DNA of 14,677 nt, taken from the NCBI GenBank assembly GCA_964385305.1, contig CAYLOP010000073.1, positions 1-14,677 of the forward strand, read 5' to 3'. Shown here piece by piece: positions 14,411-14,677 of the stretch; the stretch's first letter is position 1; each line of letters opens with the position of its first letter. The DNA comes from CAYLOP01 sp964385305. Lineage in GTDB: Bacteria > Chloroflexota > Anaerolineae > Anaerolineales > E44-bin32. The position numbers were made by a program, and so were the translations under genes. Under the pieces are notes generated by a model. That model had not been told where the DNA came from. It made no database searches and saw only the letters and a program-made list of their open reading frames with translations.

Positions 14411-14459
14411 GGGAGGCAGGAGCCTCCCTGACCGCGGATAGCGCCGCCATCCTGGCGGC
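14411..14459 (+). terminator. Two strong stem-loops after the SH3 lipoprotein gene
   Basis: GGGAGGC-AGGA-GCCTCCC (14411-14428) starts 4 bp after the stop codon. GCCGCCA-TCC-TGGCGGC (14443-14459) follows. Both have perfect 7-bp GC-rich stems. Neither is followed by a T-run, so they may end or stabilise the transcript without being classical intrinsic terminators. The rest of the gap to 14608 contains no gene that I can support. Confidence 0.45.
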
Positions 14460-14608
14460 AATTGCGCCCAACCCAGTAGCTCGAGATCAAATCGCTTCGG
14501 AGGGTCTGAGAGTCGGTCTCGGTGTGGGGGAAGAGAGCTCGGCTCTTTCGCCGTGCTATGGGGCGTTACGACTCTTGTTGGTCTAAATCACTCATTTGGA
14601 GGTCATGC

Positions 14609-14677
14609 ATGTCCGTAAAACGTATAGAAGACATCGAGAAGACGATTGTTGAAGGGGGCGTCGGTACGACGAAGCAG
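14609..14677 (+). CDS. Start of a gene running off the right edge; possibly a cupin-domain protein
   Basis: ATG at 14609 opens a frame that stays open to the edge: MSVKRIEDIEKTIVEGG and six more residues. TTTGGAGGTC lies just upstream, 5-6 nt from the ATG, a good ribosome site. An ATG four bases earlier (14605) opens a frame that closes at a TGA after 15 codons, so the second start is preferred. From memory, small cupin proteins begin with a similar K-x-x-D-x-E-K pattern before VLI, but 23 residues cannot settle it. That a gene starts here is likely. The product is a weak guess. Confidence 0.55.
   Translation, partial: MSVKRIEDIEKTIVEGGVGTTKQ

Noticed and set aside
14404..14586. 60-codon plus-strand ORF after the lipoprotein gene
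   Set aside because: It overlaps the stop codon and the two stem-loops, has a GTG start without a ribosome site and a composition unlike a folded protein.

Overview
The window is about 14.7 kb of bacterial DNA with mixed gene density. It carries a clearly decayed catabolic locus, a nucleoside-salvage operon, a metal-uptake operon, an insertion sequence and a pair of lipoproteins. Nothing in it names the organism outright. Tandem Bacillus-like deoxynucleoside kinases, a DtxR-FeoA fusion with an N-terminal membrane helix and large lipoproteins with an SH3-like domain would fit Chloroflexota (Anaerolineae-like). This is an inference from memory of gene families, not from a search.

Region 1 (1-2760) looks like the remains of an amino-acid uptake and breakdown cluster. 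On the minus strand are an ATCase-like carbamoyltransferase (187-1137), the first codons of what may be a PLP-dependent enzyme (1-55) and a livF ABC-ATPase pseudogene (1252-1664). The livF remnant has lost its Walker A half and carries a one-base frameshift and a stop. On the plus strand is the C-terminal part of a YgeY-type M20 peptidase (2089-2589). The two pseudogenes are truncated towards each other around a gene-free stretch. The carbamoyltransferase keeps its carbamoyl-phosphate residues but lacks the two main aspartate-binding residues of PyrB, so it probably does not serve pyrimidine synthesis.

Region 2 (2783-6219, minus strand) runs hypothetical protein > Dgk-like kinase > nucleotidyltransferase > Dck-like kinase. 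The last three genes are tightly packed, with a 4-bp GTGA overlap and a gap of about 20 bp.

Region 3 (6588-9669, minus strand) is a two-gene metal operon: a membrane-anchored DtxR-type regulator fused to two FeoA/SH3-like domains, overlapping a FeoB-type permease. The regulator has aspartate at both positions (DtxR Met10 and Cys102) where MntR also has acidic ligands, and the permease has altered gate motifs. Mn(II) rather than Fe(II) is a reasonable alternative substrate. Two copies of a roughly 230-bp repeat (6237-6466 and 9692-9920) lie on either side of this operon. Each ends about 20 bp upstream of a minus-strand start codon. This is the most unusual structure in the window.

Region 4 (about 9964-11409) is an IS3-family element with recognisable imperfect terminal inverted repeats. 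Its orfA appears to have lost its ATG (now ACG) and its orfB has a premature TAA, although the DD(35)E triad is intact.

Region 5 (11384-14677, plus strand) holds a short two-helix membrane ORF whose start lies inside the IS end, two successive secreted lipoproteins (the second with a bacterial SH3 domain), a gene-poor stretch with strong stem-loops and the start of another gene, possibly a cupin, at the right edge. I found no rRNA, tRNA or CRISPR array.
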